From Valencia hispanica (Eukaryota; Chordata; Actinopteri; Cyprinodontiformes; Valenciidae), in the NCBI GenBank assembly GCA_963556495.2, contig OY747704.1, forward strand, positions 33,204,501 through 33,268,500: 64,000 nt of DNA, written 5' to 3'. Under the pieces are notes generated by a model. The model saw only the letters and a program-made list of their open reading frames with translations, did no database searches and was not told where the DNA came from. Shown piece after piece: positions 54,570 to 64,000 of the stretch (positions are counted from its first letter, which is position 1; every line of letters starts with the position of its first letter). Both the position numbers and the translations under genes were made by a program.

Positions 54570-55131
54570 GACAAGCAGTTCATAACAAAAGTTATTAGTG
54601 TAAATATTCTGAAGAAGTAAAAGCTCCAAAAGCACGCCCAGGTTGCTTTTGGCTACTCTAAGAAGAGAGCAAAGTATCCTGAGGATCTTGTCTACCAAGG
54701 GAGGAAGTGTGTCAGTAGAAATGACATTGGGAAGAATGTTACATCATTTTTCCTTCGAGATGATGTCAGTCGAATGACGACTAGCCGCAAACAGACAGTC
54801 ACACGATTGAAGAAAAAGATGCAGAAGAGGCTGCTAACAGATACAATGAAAAACCTGCACAGGAAGTTTCTCTCTGAGCACCTTGGCCAAGTGTCTTACT
54901 CCTCCTTTTGCCGTCTTAGACCTTTTTGAGTGGTAACCCCCTCTTCCTCTGACCGTTGCACATGTCTCTGCAAAAAGCATGAGAACTTGCAGTACATTGC
55001 CAATGCCTTGCAGAGCCGAGGGTTTCTGTCCTCAACAAATATTGAGGAAATGTCTGTAGCAACCATGTGACCCACAGGCCAAAGTCTGTGCTTATGGTGA
55101 GTGCAGGGAATGCTTCTTAACTTGTTATCCA
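54570..55131 (+). pseudogene. Transposase candidate, Cys-containing middle part
   Basis: This stretch is coding in origin but broken. Readable blocks are VTRLKKKMQKRLLTDTMKNL, FLSEHLGQVSYSSFCRLRPF, then TGA at 54927-54929 in place of a probable Trp codon, VVTPSSSDRCTCLCKKHENLQYI (three Cys and His, perhaps a zinc site), a frameshift near 55,070, and AKVCAYGECRECFLTCYP. The SYSSFCRLRPF-W block and the Cys/His pattern are typical of this family just before the catalytic core. The breaks are few, so decay is moderate. Confidence 0.55.
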
Positions 55132-55974
55132 ATGCTGAAAACTCCTGGGGAAGAAAATATTGGTTTATCTCAGTGGATGACAGAGAAGATCACAAAGGAT
55201 GAGAAGATGTCAACAATCACTGTGAAAAGGGAGATAACAAAATCGGAACATGACCTCAACACAGATTTCCAGGAGAGGCTTCGCCATTTTAGGCCTCTTA
55301 TTTTTAATATCAAATGGCAGTTTGATGCCTACAGGGAGCTCAGAAGGAGCTTGAAGCAAAATGAGTCCCTCTTGCATGTAGATTTGAGCGAAAATTATTC
55401 ATGCAAGTACAGCAAAGAAATCCAATCTGTGCATTTTGGAGGTTCACATCAGCAAGCCAGTCTGCACACTGTAGAGCTCTACACCGCTGGTGAACAAGCT
55501 CCACACATCTTTTGTTCCATATCACCCTCAAGAAGACACGACCCTGTGGCCATCTGGGTCCACCTTGATCCACTTCTGAAGATAGTGAGAGAACAATACC
55601 CTCAAGTCAGCATCCTTCATTTTTTCAGCGACGGGGCTGCAACACAGTATCGACAAAAAGGAAATTTTTTCTATCTCTCAACGGAACCCTACAAGTATGG
55701 CTTCAAAGAAATAACATGGAATTTCTTTGAGGCTAGTCATGGGAAGGGGGCACCAGACGGTGTGGGTGGGGCCCTCAAAAGGTCAGCAGACCGGATTGTA
55801 GCCAATGGAGGGGACATTCCTGATGCCCAGACCTTGTATGACAAGCTGAAAAGCATGGACACATCTGTCAAGCTGTTCTTCATCCCGGAGGAGGATATTG
55901 AATCAAAGAATAAGGTAAAAGCTATAGTTTTTTATCCAATGCACCCCAATAGCAGAGATGGAATTGTGGCTTAA
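55132..55974 (+). pseudogene. Transposase candidate, RNase H-like catalytic core
   Basis: This 280-codon frame is open. Conserved acidic blocks are HVDLSENYSCKY (Asp84), LHFFSDGAATQYRQKGNFF (Asp167) and ASHGKGAPDGVGGALKR (Asp209), with Glu200 nearby, spaced like a DDD/E catalytic triad. Strands of hydrophobic residues before Asp84 and Asp167 fit an RNase H fold. All blocks are intact. Met at 55132 is internal: the frame continues upstream through the Cys-rich block. Coding sense ends at Lys261 (about 55914), where GTAAAAG can act as donor; the last 19 codons are intron. Function as a DNA transposase is inferred. Confidence 0.6.
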
Positions 55975-56304
55975 ACAAGTCATTAACAGCAGTGTATTTG
56001 TTATAATCAGCAACAGGTGATTCCAATTAGCACAGTGAATGAACCCGGTTTGGTTGCTGAACAGAACAAATACACAGCATGGAGATGACTTGTTGAAGCC
56101 ACAATTCCATCTCTGCCCCATAGGCCTTCTGCTCCATTTACAGGACAATGTCCCCTTCTCAGCTGTTTTAGTTAATCTACAGATGTTCATCTCCAGTTAT
56201 ATTTTATATTGATGTTTCAGTATAGTATAAAACATTCAGTAGAATGTTGAACTATCCCTTTAAGTAACATGTATTAATTTTGAATTTCTCACCCCCTCTC
56301 TATA

Positions 56305-56813
56305 GGTACCTGCAATAGCTGCTGTAAAAAGGCACCATGAAAATCCACCAAGCTATCAGCCTGACACCCGGCCAAATGAAATACCGAGACATTTCATGTC
56401 TGTGTAAAAGGGTGGAAGGTATTTTGGACTGCCCCTGCTTTAACCTTCAAGAGGTCACTCTAGCTGACCCCATTTCACCTGATGAGTTTGCAGCAAGTGG
56501 AAAGACACCAGATAACCCCTGGAGACCAGATATGATTGTAGTGAAGCACATTGGAGAGTGGTGTATTGTTAATTATGACAATGAAGCATACCCGGGTATC
56601 ATCATGGATATAGAAAGGCACAGTGTGAAAGTTAAGTGTATGCACCGCAATGGCATAAACAAGTTCCATTGGCCAAGTCTCCGAGAGGACATCTGCTGGT
56701 ACCATGACTGGCAGGTGCTTTGCCTAATACCGGAACCACAGGCTCTGAACAAACGCTGTGTACAGATTGAAGCCTCTGCATGGAGGTATGTCGAACAGCA
56801 ACTGACGAATTGA
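56305..56813 (+). pseudogene. Transposase candidate, C-terminal exon
   Basis: After TCTCTATAG at 56304 the exon opens with VPAIAAVK in phase with the donor at 55914. A one-base insertion in the A run near 56,328 then shifts the frame. The frame 56337-56813 continues with MKIHQ, GQMKYRDISCLCKR and DCPCFN (Cys-rich), then GEWCIVNYDNEAYPGIIMDI and KFHWPSLREDICWYHDW, which looks like a small SH3/tudor-type barrel. It ends at TGA 56811-56813. Such a C-terminal barrel accompanies the core in relatives and may bind protein or chromatin; this is inferred. Confidence 0.55.
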
Positions 56814-57509
56814 GCCATGTCTCTGCAGAACATGGGAAACTGTTTGGAGATGTGTGTAAGTGTTCTCTGTAATGTTCTGTTGTTCTCGCATGAAATGTTC
56901 TCTTAAGACCATTTGTTCTTGTTGTGGAATTGAATATTTGCTTTTAAGGCGACTTTAGTGGCTCATTTAGGGTATCTTTATTCAGTGGCCGCATGCAGGT
57001 AGAGTGGACCAATGCCAGTCTGTTCAACTGGTGATTTCCCCTTAAATAGGAAAAGGATATCTGGATTTCTTCATTTATGAACTGTTCAGTCATGTTTCAC
57101 TACATGTCCACCCTGTCATGTCTAAGGTCCACCCTGTTTTTTCTTTTTCCACCCTGTCATTTTCATGTTTTATGAAAATAAATAAAGTAATTTCACAAGT
57201 TAGAAGAACCTTTTGTGTGATTCTTTTATAAACAATTGAAGGCCAAATAGTATTGTATGAAAGTTTGACTGGATATATTTGTTGTTAGATATTATTTAGA
57301 AAAGAAAGTGTAACTCGGACAGATTTTGTGGAAAGACAAAAAGTTTGCGAAAATTTAACTAATATCCAAACCCTTATCACAATAACTGAAACATATTGTT
57401 GAAAAGGGACTTAAAAGCTTTCAAAAAATGCAAATGTTATAATCACTATGTAATTACAATGTACTTGCGCTACTATGAATGTGTCCCTGACAGGGTGGAC
57501 ATTTTCCAC

Positions 57510-57955
57510 CGTCTGCATGTACTTTGTTTGCTTGCAGTTAATTTATAAAAAGTGTGGGAGCTTGACTAACATGCATTTGTAACAGTTTGACATCTGCTTA
57601 ATACAGTAAATATGAAGTTTGATGGAAAATCTGAGTTTTTTGGTGGGGTAATGGGGAAGCCTCAAAGGTACCTTATGGTGATATTGACTCAACTCGGCGC
57701 TGCGCAATTGTGTTGCGCAATGCAGGATAACGCGGTGCGGTTCGGTGCAACTCCGCGCAGAGCAGCGCTGCATTGCGCAATGCATGCGGTGCGGCGCAAG
57801 TCTGCACAGAGCCTGCTGTCTGTGCCGTCAATGAACGGATCAGAACCAGCTTGGGAGGACGTTACATGAGAGAAAGGCTGTCATAATGCATGCATCACAC
57901 CAGTCAGTTTAAGCATGGTGCTATGAAAAACAATAAAATCCCAGACATTTTCATC
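57510..57955. other. No gene seen; short GC-rich patch
   Basis: About 57,690-57,800 is GC-rich and repeats words such as TGCGCAAT and GCGGTGCGG in both orientations within AT-rich DNA. No element ends were found around it. Confidence 0.45.
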
Positions 57956-57958
57956 AGT

Positions 57959-58297
57959 CTATAAACCCTCCTGGATGCCCCGGACTAGAGCTGTAATCGA
58001 AGACCTTGGCAGTGGCCAAAGCACTGATTTTGGTCCTAAACCATTCTGAGCTTTATAGACCAGCAGCAGAACTTTGAAGTCTATCCTCTGACAGACAGGC
58101 AGCCAGTGTAAAGACCTCAGAGCTGGACTGATGTGGTCCACTTTTTTGGTCTTAGTAAGAACTCGAGCAGCAGAGTTCTGGATGAGCTGCAGTTTGCTAA
58201 TTGATTTTTTAGGTAGACCTGTAAAGACGCTGTTACAATAATCAAGCCGACTAGAGATGAATGCATGGACTAGTTTTTCCAGGTCGTGCTGAGACAT
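57959..58297 (-). pseudogene. L2-B C-terminal fragment beyond the L2-A insertion
   Basis: This 112-codon minus-strand frame reads [45 protein letters not shown] and [24 protein letters not shown], the C-terminal region of L2 proteins. It directly continues the frame that ends at 61436 on the other side of the L2-A insertion. It breaks off at about 57,990 before the end of the protein. Confidence 0.85.
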
Positions 58298-61200
58298 TCA
58301 ATTCAATTCAATTCAGTTTATTTATATAGCGCCAATTCACAACAGATGTCATCTCAAGGCACTTAACAAGAAGTCATTTCAATACAATTATACAAACATT
58401 CCAATCAGTTAAAAAGTTTCCTATTTAAGGAATCCCAGCAGATTGCGTCAGTCATTGGCGTGAGGTTGGGCAGATTTCCAACCACAGCAATCCTTCAGCA
58501 ATCCCTCATACTGAGCAAGCATGTAGCGACAGTGGAGAGGAAAAACTCCCCTTTAACAGGAAGAAACCTCCAACAGAACCAGGCTCAGTAGGAGCGGCCA
58601 TCTGCCACGACCGTCTGGGGGTTTGAGAAGACAGAGCAGAACACAGAAGGAACAGAAGATCCGATATAAGAGAACTTTCTATGTTACAGAAAGTAAAAAG
58701 TTGATAACAGGACACAGTGGATGTTCAGTTACTGAGAGGATCATCCCAGTCGATGCCCCCCGTCCAACAGGGCATTGCAGCCAAGCAGGATACCAGACCA
58801 GGTATATCTTCAATGGGGAGAAAAACACTGAGAGAAAACAAAGTTAACAGTCGAAATAACAGAATGTACTGTAATACAACTGGAGAGTCGTAGGAGAAAA
58901 GGAAGTAGCAGAGTGAAGAAAATTGGTAAGTCTGTCCTCCAGCAGTCTAAGCCTATAGCAGCATAACTACAGAGATAGCTCAGGATGACCTAAGCCACTC
59001 TAACTATAAGCTTTATCAAAAAGGAAAGTTTTAAGCATGGCCTTAAAAGTAAACAGAGTGTCTGCCTCACGGACTAAAGCTGGGAGCTGGTTCCACAGGA
59101 GAGGAGCCTGATAACTAAAAGATCTGCCTCCCATTCTACTTTTAGAGATCCTAGGAACTACAAGTAAACCTGCAGTCTGAGAGCGAAGTGCTCTTTTAGG
59201 AACATATGGAACAATTAGATCTCTGATGTATGATGGAGCTTGATTATTAAGGGCTTTGTATGTAAGAAGAAGGATCTTAAATTCTATTCTGGATTTAACA
59301 GGGAGCCAATGAAGGGAAGCTAAAACAGGAGAAATGTGATCTCTCTTTTTAATATTCATCAGAACTCTTGCTGCCGCATTTTGGATCAACTGAAGGCTTT
59401 TAATGGCATTTTGTGGACTTCTTGATAGTAAAGAATTACAGTAGTCCAGCCTTGAGGTAACAAATGCATGGACTAGTTTCTCAGCATCACTCCTGGACAG
59501 GATGTTTCTAATTTTAGCAATATTCCGGAGGTGAAAGAAAGAAATCCTAGACACCTGTTTAATATGGGATTTAAATGTCAAGTCTTGGTCAAAAATAACG
59601 GCGAGGTTCTTTACGTTATTACTGGGGGCCAATTTAATGCCATCCAGATGAAGTGATTGACTAATCAGTTTCTGTTTAAGAACTTCTGGTCCAAAGACAG
59701 CAACTTCTGTCTTGTCAGAATTTAAAAGCAAAAAGTTTAGGGTCATCCATGCTTTTATGTCTTCCAGACATGCCTGTAATCTACCTAACTGACTGGGTTC
59801 ATCAGGATTTATGGATAAATATAGTTGTGTATCATCAGCATAGCTGTGGAAATTTATCCCATGCTGTCTAATGATTCTACCAATTGGAAGCATATATATG
59901 GTGAAAAGAATTGGTCCAAGGACAGAACCCTGTGGAACTCCACAAGTAACCCTTGAGAGTGAAGATGATTTATCATTTAGATGAACAAACTGGAATCTAT
60001 CAGACAAATATGATTTAAACCAGCCTAGTGCTGTTCCTTTGATCCCTGCAACATGTTCAAGCCTTTCTAAGAGAATATTATGATCGACTGTGTCAAAAGC
60101 AGCACTGAGATCTAACAAAACCAGAACAGACACCAGTCCATTATCTGAGGCCATGAGAATATCATTAGTAACCTTCACCAGTGCTGTTTCAGTGCTATGA
60201 TGAGCTCTAAAACCTGACTGAAACTCTTCAAACAGCTCGTTACTGTTTAGATGTTCACAGACTTGATTAGCAACTATTTTCTCAAGGACTTTGGATAAGA
60301 AAGGAAGGTTAGATATAGGTCTGTAATTCACTAAGTCATCTTGATCAAGGGAAGGTTTCTTGATTAAAGGTTTAATTACAGCTATTTTAAATTCCTGTGG
60401 TACGTATCCGTTTACTAAGGATAGATTCATCATATCCAAAATGGGGCCAGGAACCAAATGGAACACTTCTTTAAATAATTTGGTTGAGATTGGGTCCAAA
60501 ATACAAGTTAAAGGTTTAGATGAGGCTAATATTTTTGATAATTCTGAAAGCTCGACTGAATCAAAACAGCCTAAGCAATACTGAGGTTCTACAGTTCTTT
60601 CCGATACTGACTCATTTACTGAGGAAGAAGTAATCATGTTTGGGAGGGTGCCAATGATTTTATTTTTAATAAAATTTATTTTATTTATGAAGAATCTCAT
60701 AAAATCATCACTGCTAAGAGCTGGGGGAATAGTTTGCTCAACAGAGCTATGACTCTGTGTAAGTTTGGCAACTGTACTAAAAAGAAACCTAGGATTGTTT
60801 TTATTTGCCTCTATTAATGATGAAAAATATGCTGTTCTAGCTTGTCGAAGGGTCTTTTTATACAGCAGTAGACTGTTATTCCAGGTTAAATAGGAATCCT
60901 CTAGATGTGTAGAGCGCCATTTTCTCTCCAACTTCCTAGTATTCTGCTTTAAAGTACGCAACTCTGCGTTAAACCAAGGAGTCAGCCTCCTATGGCTAGC
61001 CACTTTCTTTTTTAATGGGGCTACACTATCTAATGCCAAACGCAATGAGGACGTAACGCTGTGAACCAGACCATCAATTTCTGAAGGGTTAGAGATAGAA
61101 TTGCTGCCATCCACTGTGTTACTCTGAGACACTGAGGAAAGTAAGAATGGTACAGATTCTTTAAAAATTGTTACAGCATTGTCTGATAAAGTTCTACTGT

Positions 61201-61435
61201 AATGAAAGTTTCTTTCAGATTTAAGATGGTCAGTTAAAGTAAATTCAAAAGTTATCAAGAAGTGGTCAGACAGGACCGGGTTATGTGGGTGGACTGTTAT
61301 TTCCTCACACTCAATACCGTATGTCAGTACAAGGTCCAAAGTGTGTTTACCTGAGTGGGTCGATCCCTGTACTTTTTGAGTAAAGCCAATTGAGTCTAAA
61401 ATAGCATTAAAGGCTGCATTTAGGCTATCACTTCC
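58298..61435 (-). mobile_element. L2-A (Maui-like) LINE, 5'-truncated, nearly intact
   Basis: This 3138 bp insertion is flanked by ACAT (58294-58297 and 61436-61439). It has a full 3' UTR and a tail GCGCTATATAAATAAA then CTGAATTGAATTGAATTGAA read on the minus strand. It is truncated within the endonuclease, the usual result of incomplete target-primed reverse transcription. Its single long open frame suggests a young copy. Confidence 0.92.
59000..61339 (-). CDS. L2-A ORF2 protein: endonuclease end, linker, full RT
   Basis: This is a 779-codon frame without a stop; coding sense actually starts at the truncation point (about 61,430) and the Met at 61339 is internal. Residues 1-35 are the end of the APE-type endonuclease (VLSDHFLI with the catalytic Asp-His). 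Residues 100-240 are the linker. RT blocks are NYRPISNLPFLSK (338-350), FQSGFRAHHSTETAL (373-387), LLDLSAAFDTVDH (motif A, 408-420), CGVPQGSVLGPILF (466-479) and YADDTQLYL (motif C, 500-508). The C-terminal 250 residues are the thumb and connection. Active-site residues are intact. With most of the endonuclease missing it cannot start its own insertion. Confidence 0.93.
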   Translation of the reverse strand: MDLVLTYGIECEEITVHPHNPVLSDHFLITFEFTLTDHLKSERNFHYSRTLSDNAVTIFKESVPFLLSSVSQSNTVDGSNSISNPSEIDGLVHSVTSSLRLALDSVAPLKKKVASHRRLTPWFNAELRTLKQNTRKLERKWRSTHLEDSYLTWNNSLLLYKKTLRQARTAYFSSLIEANKNNPRFLFSTVAKLTQSHSSVEQTIPPALSSDDFMRFFINKINFIKNKIIGTLPNMITSSSVNESVSERTVEPQYCLGCFDSVELSELSKILASSKPLTCILDPISTKLFKEVFHLVPGPILDMMNLSLVNGYVPQEFKIAVIKPLIKKPSLDQDDLVNYRPISNLPFLSKVLEKIVANQVCEHLNSNELFEEFQSGFRAHHSTETALVKVTNDILMASDNGLVSVLVLLDLSAAFDTVDHNILLERLEHVAGIKGTALGWFKSYLSDRFQFVHLNDKSSSLSRVTCGVPQGSVLGPILFTIYMLPIGRIIRQHGINFHSYADDTQLYLSINPDEPSQLGRLQACLEDIKAWMTLNFLLLNSDKTEVAVFGPEVLKQKLISQSLHLDGIKLAPSNNVKNLAVIFDQDLTFKSHIKQVSRISFFHLRNIAKIRNILSRSDAEKLVHAFVTSRLDYCNSLLSRSPQNAIKSLQLIQNAAARVLMNIKKRDHISPVLASLHWLPVKSRIEFKILLLTYKALNNQAPSYIRDLIVPYVPKRALRSQTAGLLVVPRISKSRMGGRSFSYQAPLLWNQLPALVREADTLFTFKAMLKTFLFDKAYS

Positions 61436-62345
61436 ACATCAGATCTTTTATCCTTGAGATATTCTTAAGGTGATAGTAGGCTGATTTTGTGATTGCCTTA
61501 ATGTGTTTTTCAAAGTTTAGGTCTGAGTCCCTCACTATACCCAGATTTCTGACATGGTTGGTGGTTTTTAGGTGTATGGACTGAAGCCCTGTGGTGACCT
61601 TAAATCTTTTCTCTTTAGCTCCAAAGACAATTAGCTCCGTTTTGTTTTTGTTCAACTGCAGAAAATTGTGGCACATCCAGTCATTAATTTCCTCAATGCA
61701 TTTACCAAGAGCCCGTACAAGCCCTTGGTCTTCTGGTGACATTCTAATATATATCTGTGTGTCATCTGCATAGCTATGGTAACTTATATTGTTGTTATTT
61801 ATTACCTGTGCCAGTGGGAGCATACAGATGTTAAACAGAAGAGGTCCCAGGATAGAACCCTGGGGAACCCCACATGTAATTCCTGTCTGCTCAGATGTAA
61901 AGTTACTTATTGACACAAAGTACTTCCTGTTCTCTAAGTACGTTTTGAACCAGTTTAGTACAGTGCCAGAGAGACCCACCCAGTTCTCCAGTTGTTTGAG
62001 TAAAATAATGTGGTCAACAGTATCAAATGCAGTACTGAGATCCAGTAAAACTAACACTGACATTTTTCCACTGTCAGTATTCAAACGGATGTCATTGATG
62101 ACTTTGGTCAGAGCAGTCTCAGTGCTGTGGTGCTGTCTAAAACCTGACTGAAAGACATCATAGCAGTTGCTTTGTCTTAAGAAGTCATTTAGCTGATGAA
62201 AAACAGCCTTTTCAATTATCTTACTTAAAAATGGAAGATTGGAGATGGGCCTGTAGTTGTTCATTTGTGTCTTGTCCAGATTGTCTCTTTTCAGCAGGGG
62301 TTTAATTACAGCTGTTTTCAGGGGCTCTGGGAAAACACCCGACAT
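61428..62345 (-). pseudogene. L2-B reverse transcriptase, well preserved
   Basis: This 305-codon frame covers nearly all of RT: KTAVIKPLLKRDNLDK, NNYRPISNLPFLSKI, VFQSGFRQHHSTETALTKV, LVLLDLSTAFDTVDH (motif A), ITCGVPQGSILGPLLFNI and SYHSYADDTQIYIRM (motif C with both Asp), then the thumb to HLKNISRIKDL, where L2-A was inserted. No stop or indel lies within it. Upstream, 62657-62302 gives the preceding part (ELYSTKACNDFAKFFTDKI, SSTSCCLDILPTGFF style block) in another frame, with a break near 62,345-62,380. It is dead through interruption, not through loss of active site. Confidence 0.87.
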
Positions 62346-62864
62346 TTAAGATGAGTTCACAATCTGTAACAGATCTCACTCCAAGATCTTTGAGACCTTT
62401 TTGAAAAAGCCTGTGGGCAGGATGTCTAAGCAGCAAGAGGTGGAGTTCAGTTGACGTAAGATGTCCTCCAGATCTTTGCTGTTTATGAGATAAAACTGTT
62501 TCAAGGTGTTTAAACGGATTTTCCGTGGACACTGTACATAACCTGAACCTGCCGTTAATGAACCAACTGCTTGTCTAATATTTTGGATTTTGTCTGTGAA
62601 GAATTTGGCAAAGTCATTGCAGGCCTTGGTGGAATAAAGTTCAGGTGCAACTGACACAGGAGAGTTTGTTAGCCTGTCGACTACAGCAAATAATGCGCGA
62701 GCACTATGACTATTTCTGGTGATGATGTCAGAAAAATGTGACTTCCTTGCATTCCTCAGTTGTAAGTTATAAGAGTGAAGTTTCTCTTTATAGACGTCTT
62801 AATAAACCTGAAGTTTTGTTTTTCTCCACCTGCGCTCGGCTTTCCAACACTCCCTTTTTTCATT

Positions 62865-63233
62865 TCACCCCAGTGTGGAATTTTTCCGTAGAGACTTTTT
62901 CCTTCCAGAGATAACCTTCACCTTAGTGGGAGCAATAGTATCCATAACATTTAATATTTTAGCATTAAAGCTGTTGACAAGTTCATTGACTGAACCCCCT
63001 GACAGGGCAGGTGTTAGAGAGAAGACCTGGTTAAAGATCTCACTAGTGTTTTCAGTTATACATCGTTTTGTGATAAGCTTCGATATCCGGCTTTGCTTTC
63101 TGTGTCTTGCACTTGTAAGCTGGCTGCTTCCACCTACTGCTCCTTTTAACTTATGCCAACTGATGTTGCTGCTCATATGACTTTGTAACGTTTGGGTGTT
63201 GAATGCATCGTTTATGTTATTATTACGTTTCAT
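62865..63233 (-). pseudogene. L2-B endonuclease-RT linker fragment
   Basis: This 122-codon frame carries the linker with FNAKILNVMDTIAPTKVKVISGRKKS, matching 2194-2090 of the other L2-B copy. After that block a frameshift near 62,880 ends homology. The stretch 62,860-62,660 continues the linker in broken frames (ERRWRKT-like, then NSHSARALFAVVDRL-like on the minus strand). It has no catalytic residues. Confidence 0.7.
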
Positions 63234-63239
63234 TGTCTA

Positions 63240-64000
63240 CCCATTTTTCACATTTCAAATACGTTGTTATGTCCCACAAGCAATAGACGGGGATATAACA
63301 AATGGGGGCTTGATACGATCTTTTTGTTTCCAGTTGTAGCAAATTGGGGCTACATTCTTCCCCTCCCCCAGTTCAACAATATGGGGAGCATCTAGTTTTT
63401 GTGTTTGCAATATCTCTTTAGTTGTGCCATCTGTATTTTTTGTATCTTGTAACTGTCTTTTTAGGAAGCGCGCTTGCGACCAAGAGGCTCTGGTGAGTTA
63501 GTGTTTTGATTATTTTTTTGATTTGGTGGTGGTTTTGTGAATCAACCCTGGGGGGAGGTTAATTGCTAATCTCCAATTGGTAAGCTTTGAAGATATGTGA
63601 GGTTTATTTTAGTTATTGGTATTAGGGTCCAGAGCGTCGCCCAGTCTGGGTTACTATTATTTTTCATGGCATCACGTGGCAAATGTTTGCGAAATCCTTC
63701 GGTGGCTTTTTGGAAATTTTTTCCTCTGCTCGTTGGCTTTGGCCTGAGCATTCATTTTTTGGGTAGAGGGGGAGAAATTAAATAAGCCGTTTGTGAATGA
63801 ACCACTGAAATTCATGAGCTTTAAATTTTACTACTGCAGATTAATCCATTAATCCCCAGTTCGAAGATGAGGATTTAAGGGTTGACTCCACTAACGGGAT
63901 TTTGACTTGGACTCTAGGCTTTTCGCAAGTCCTTCCAACATCCCAATCAGAAAAAGAGTATCCACACCGTAGGTTTGACTGACATTTTAAAGTCGCCTGA
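63240..64000 (+). other. Unassigned; possible retroviral-type leader
   Basis: No coding frame has a domain. At 63,290-63,330 the sequence GGGATATAACA is followed by AATGGGGGCTTGATACGATC, which looks like an LTR end followed by a TGGGGGCT-type primer-binding site, and at about 63,494 there is a good donor (CTCTG/GTGAGTTA). These fit the leader of an endogenous retrovirus-like element continuing past the window, but no LTR pair or gag is visible. Confidence 0.25.

Larger units (their letters stand above)
52600..57505 (+). mobile_element. DNA transposon candidate with unusual DDE-like protein
   Basis: A decayed plus-strand gene (53807-56813) is flanked on both sides by repeats of a 14 bp motif TGTCCACCCTGTCA: direct at 52637, 52829 (one change), 52984, 52999 and 57105, partial at 57127 and 57147, inverted at 53025 and 57488. 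Nothing like it occurs elsewhere in the window. The protein family (HVDLSENY...FFSDGA...GAPDGVGG) is widespread in fish and cnidarians and looks like an RNase H-fold transposase, perhaps of the Sola group. Exact ends and target duplication are not resolved. Confidence 0.6.
57959..63235 (-). mobile_element. L2-B LINE, split by L2-A insertion
   Basis: The minus-strand copy reads from the endonuclease-RT linker (63233-62865) through RT (62657-61436) to the C-terminal region (58297-57959). The inserted L2-A occupies 58298-61435. Removing it and one copy of ACAT joins RIKDL to [12 protein letters not shown] in frame. The copy is 5'-truncated at about 63,235 and its 3' UTR is lost at about 57,959. 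Confidence 0.88.

Noticed and set aside
57690..57800. GC-rich patch with TGCGCAAT words as a MITE or CpG promoter
   Set aside because: No inverted ends, target duplication or downstream gene could be shown.

Overview
This window looks like an accessory, transposon-saturated stretch of a teleost fish genome. The evidence is the element mix: L2 (Maui-like) and Rex1-like LINEs, a Penelope-like element, BEL/Pao and Ty3/Gypsy LTR elements, Tc1, hAT, PIF/Harbinger and TTAA-target DNA transposons, AC/AT microsatellites and AT-rich unique DNA. I see no intact host protein-coding gene, no rRNA or tRNA gene and no CRISPR array. Almost all long open frames are transposon genes or their relics. The species cannot be told from sequence alone.

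Layout. 1-4480: an L2 'family A' 3' end (+) inserted into an L2 'family B' copy (-). 4575-8135: a second LINE on the minus strand, split by three DNA transposons whose empty sites can be read from the LINE frame (a TTAA MITE, a hAT MITE, another TTAA MITE). 8136-16036: a further copy of the last MITE, split by a 6.9 kb BEL/Pao element (9017-15964) with 5 bp target duplications. 16130-16624: a Harbinger-type MITE. 17016-18180: a Gypsy relic. 18185-23250: L2 relics in both orientations around a long LTR-like repeat. 24119-29642: mostly unique DNA with three solo LTRs, each with a 5 bp duplication. 29850-34951: unclassified repeat, L2 scraps, and a two-piece MITE-like repeat enclosing a microsatellite and a decayed two-exon SGNH-hydrolase gene. 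35096-37885: a large inverted repeat of LTR-like sequence. 38383-41465: Rex1-like and L2 LINE relics with a Gypsy LTR piece. 41470-43822: unique DNA. 43825-45011: a dead Tc1 element. 45120-46030: an L2 3' end. 46380-51700: a Penelope-like element (-) with RT, GIY-YIG endonuclease and a hammerhead-ribozyme-like motif, split by a 1.3 kb insertion. 52600-57505: a decayed element of an unusual transposase family whose flanks carry a repeated 14 bp motif. 57959-63235: an L2-B copy split by a 5'-truncated L2-A copy that still has a 779-codon open frame.

How it works together. This is a nested record of insertions, not a set of cooperating genes. The autonomous parts (RT, integrase, transposase) are nearly all broken by stops, indels or lost catalytic residues; the L2-A ORF at 59000-61339 and the RT of the Penelope-like element are the best preserved. 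The observations most worth following are the 52.6-57.5 kb element with its repeated TGTCCACCCTGTCA motif, the hammerhead-like motif, the MITEs that carry coding fragments and share a module in opposite orientations, and the SGNH gene between MITE-like ends.
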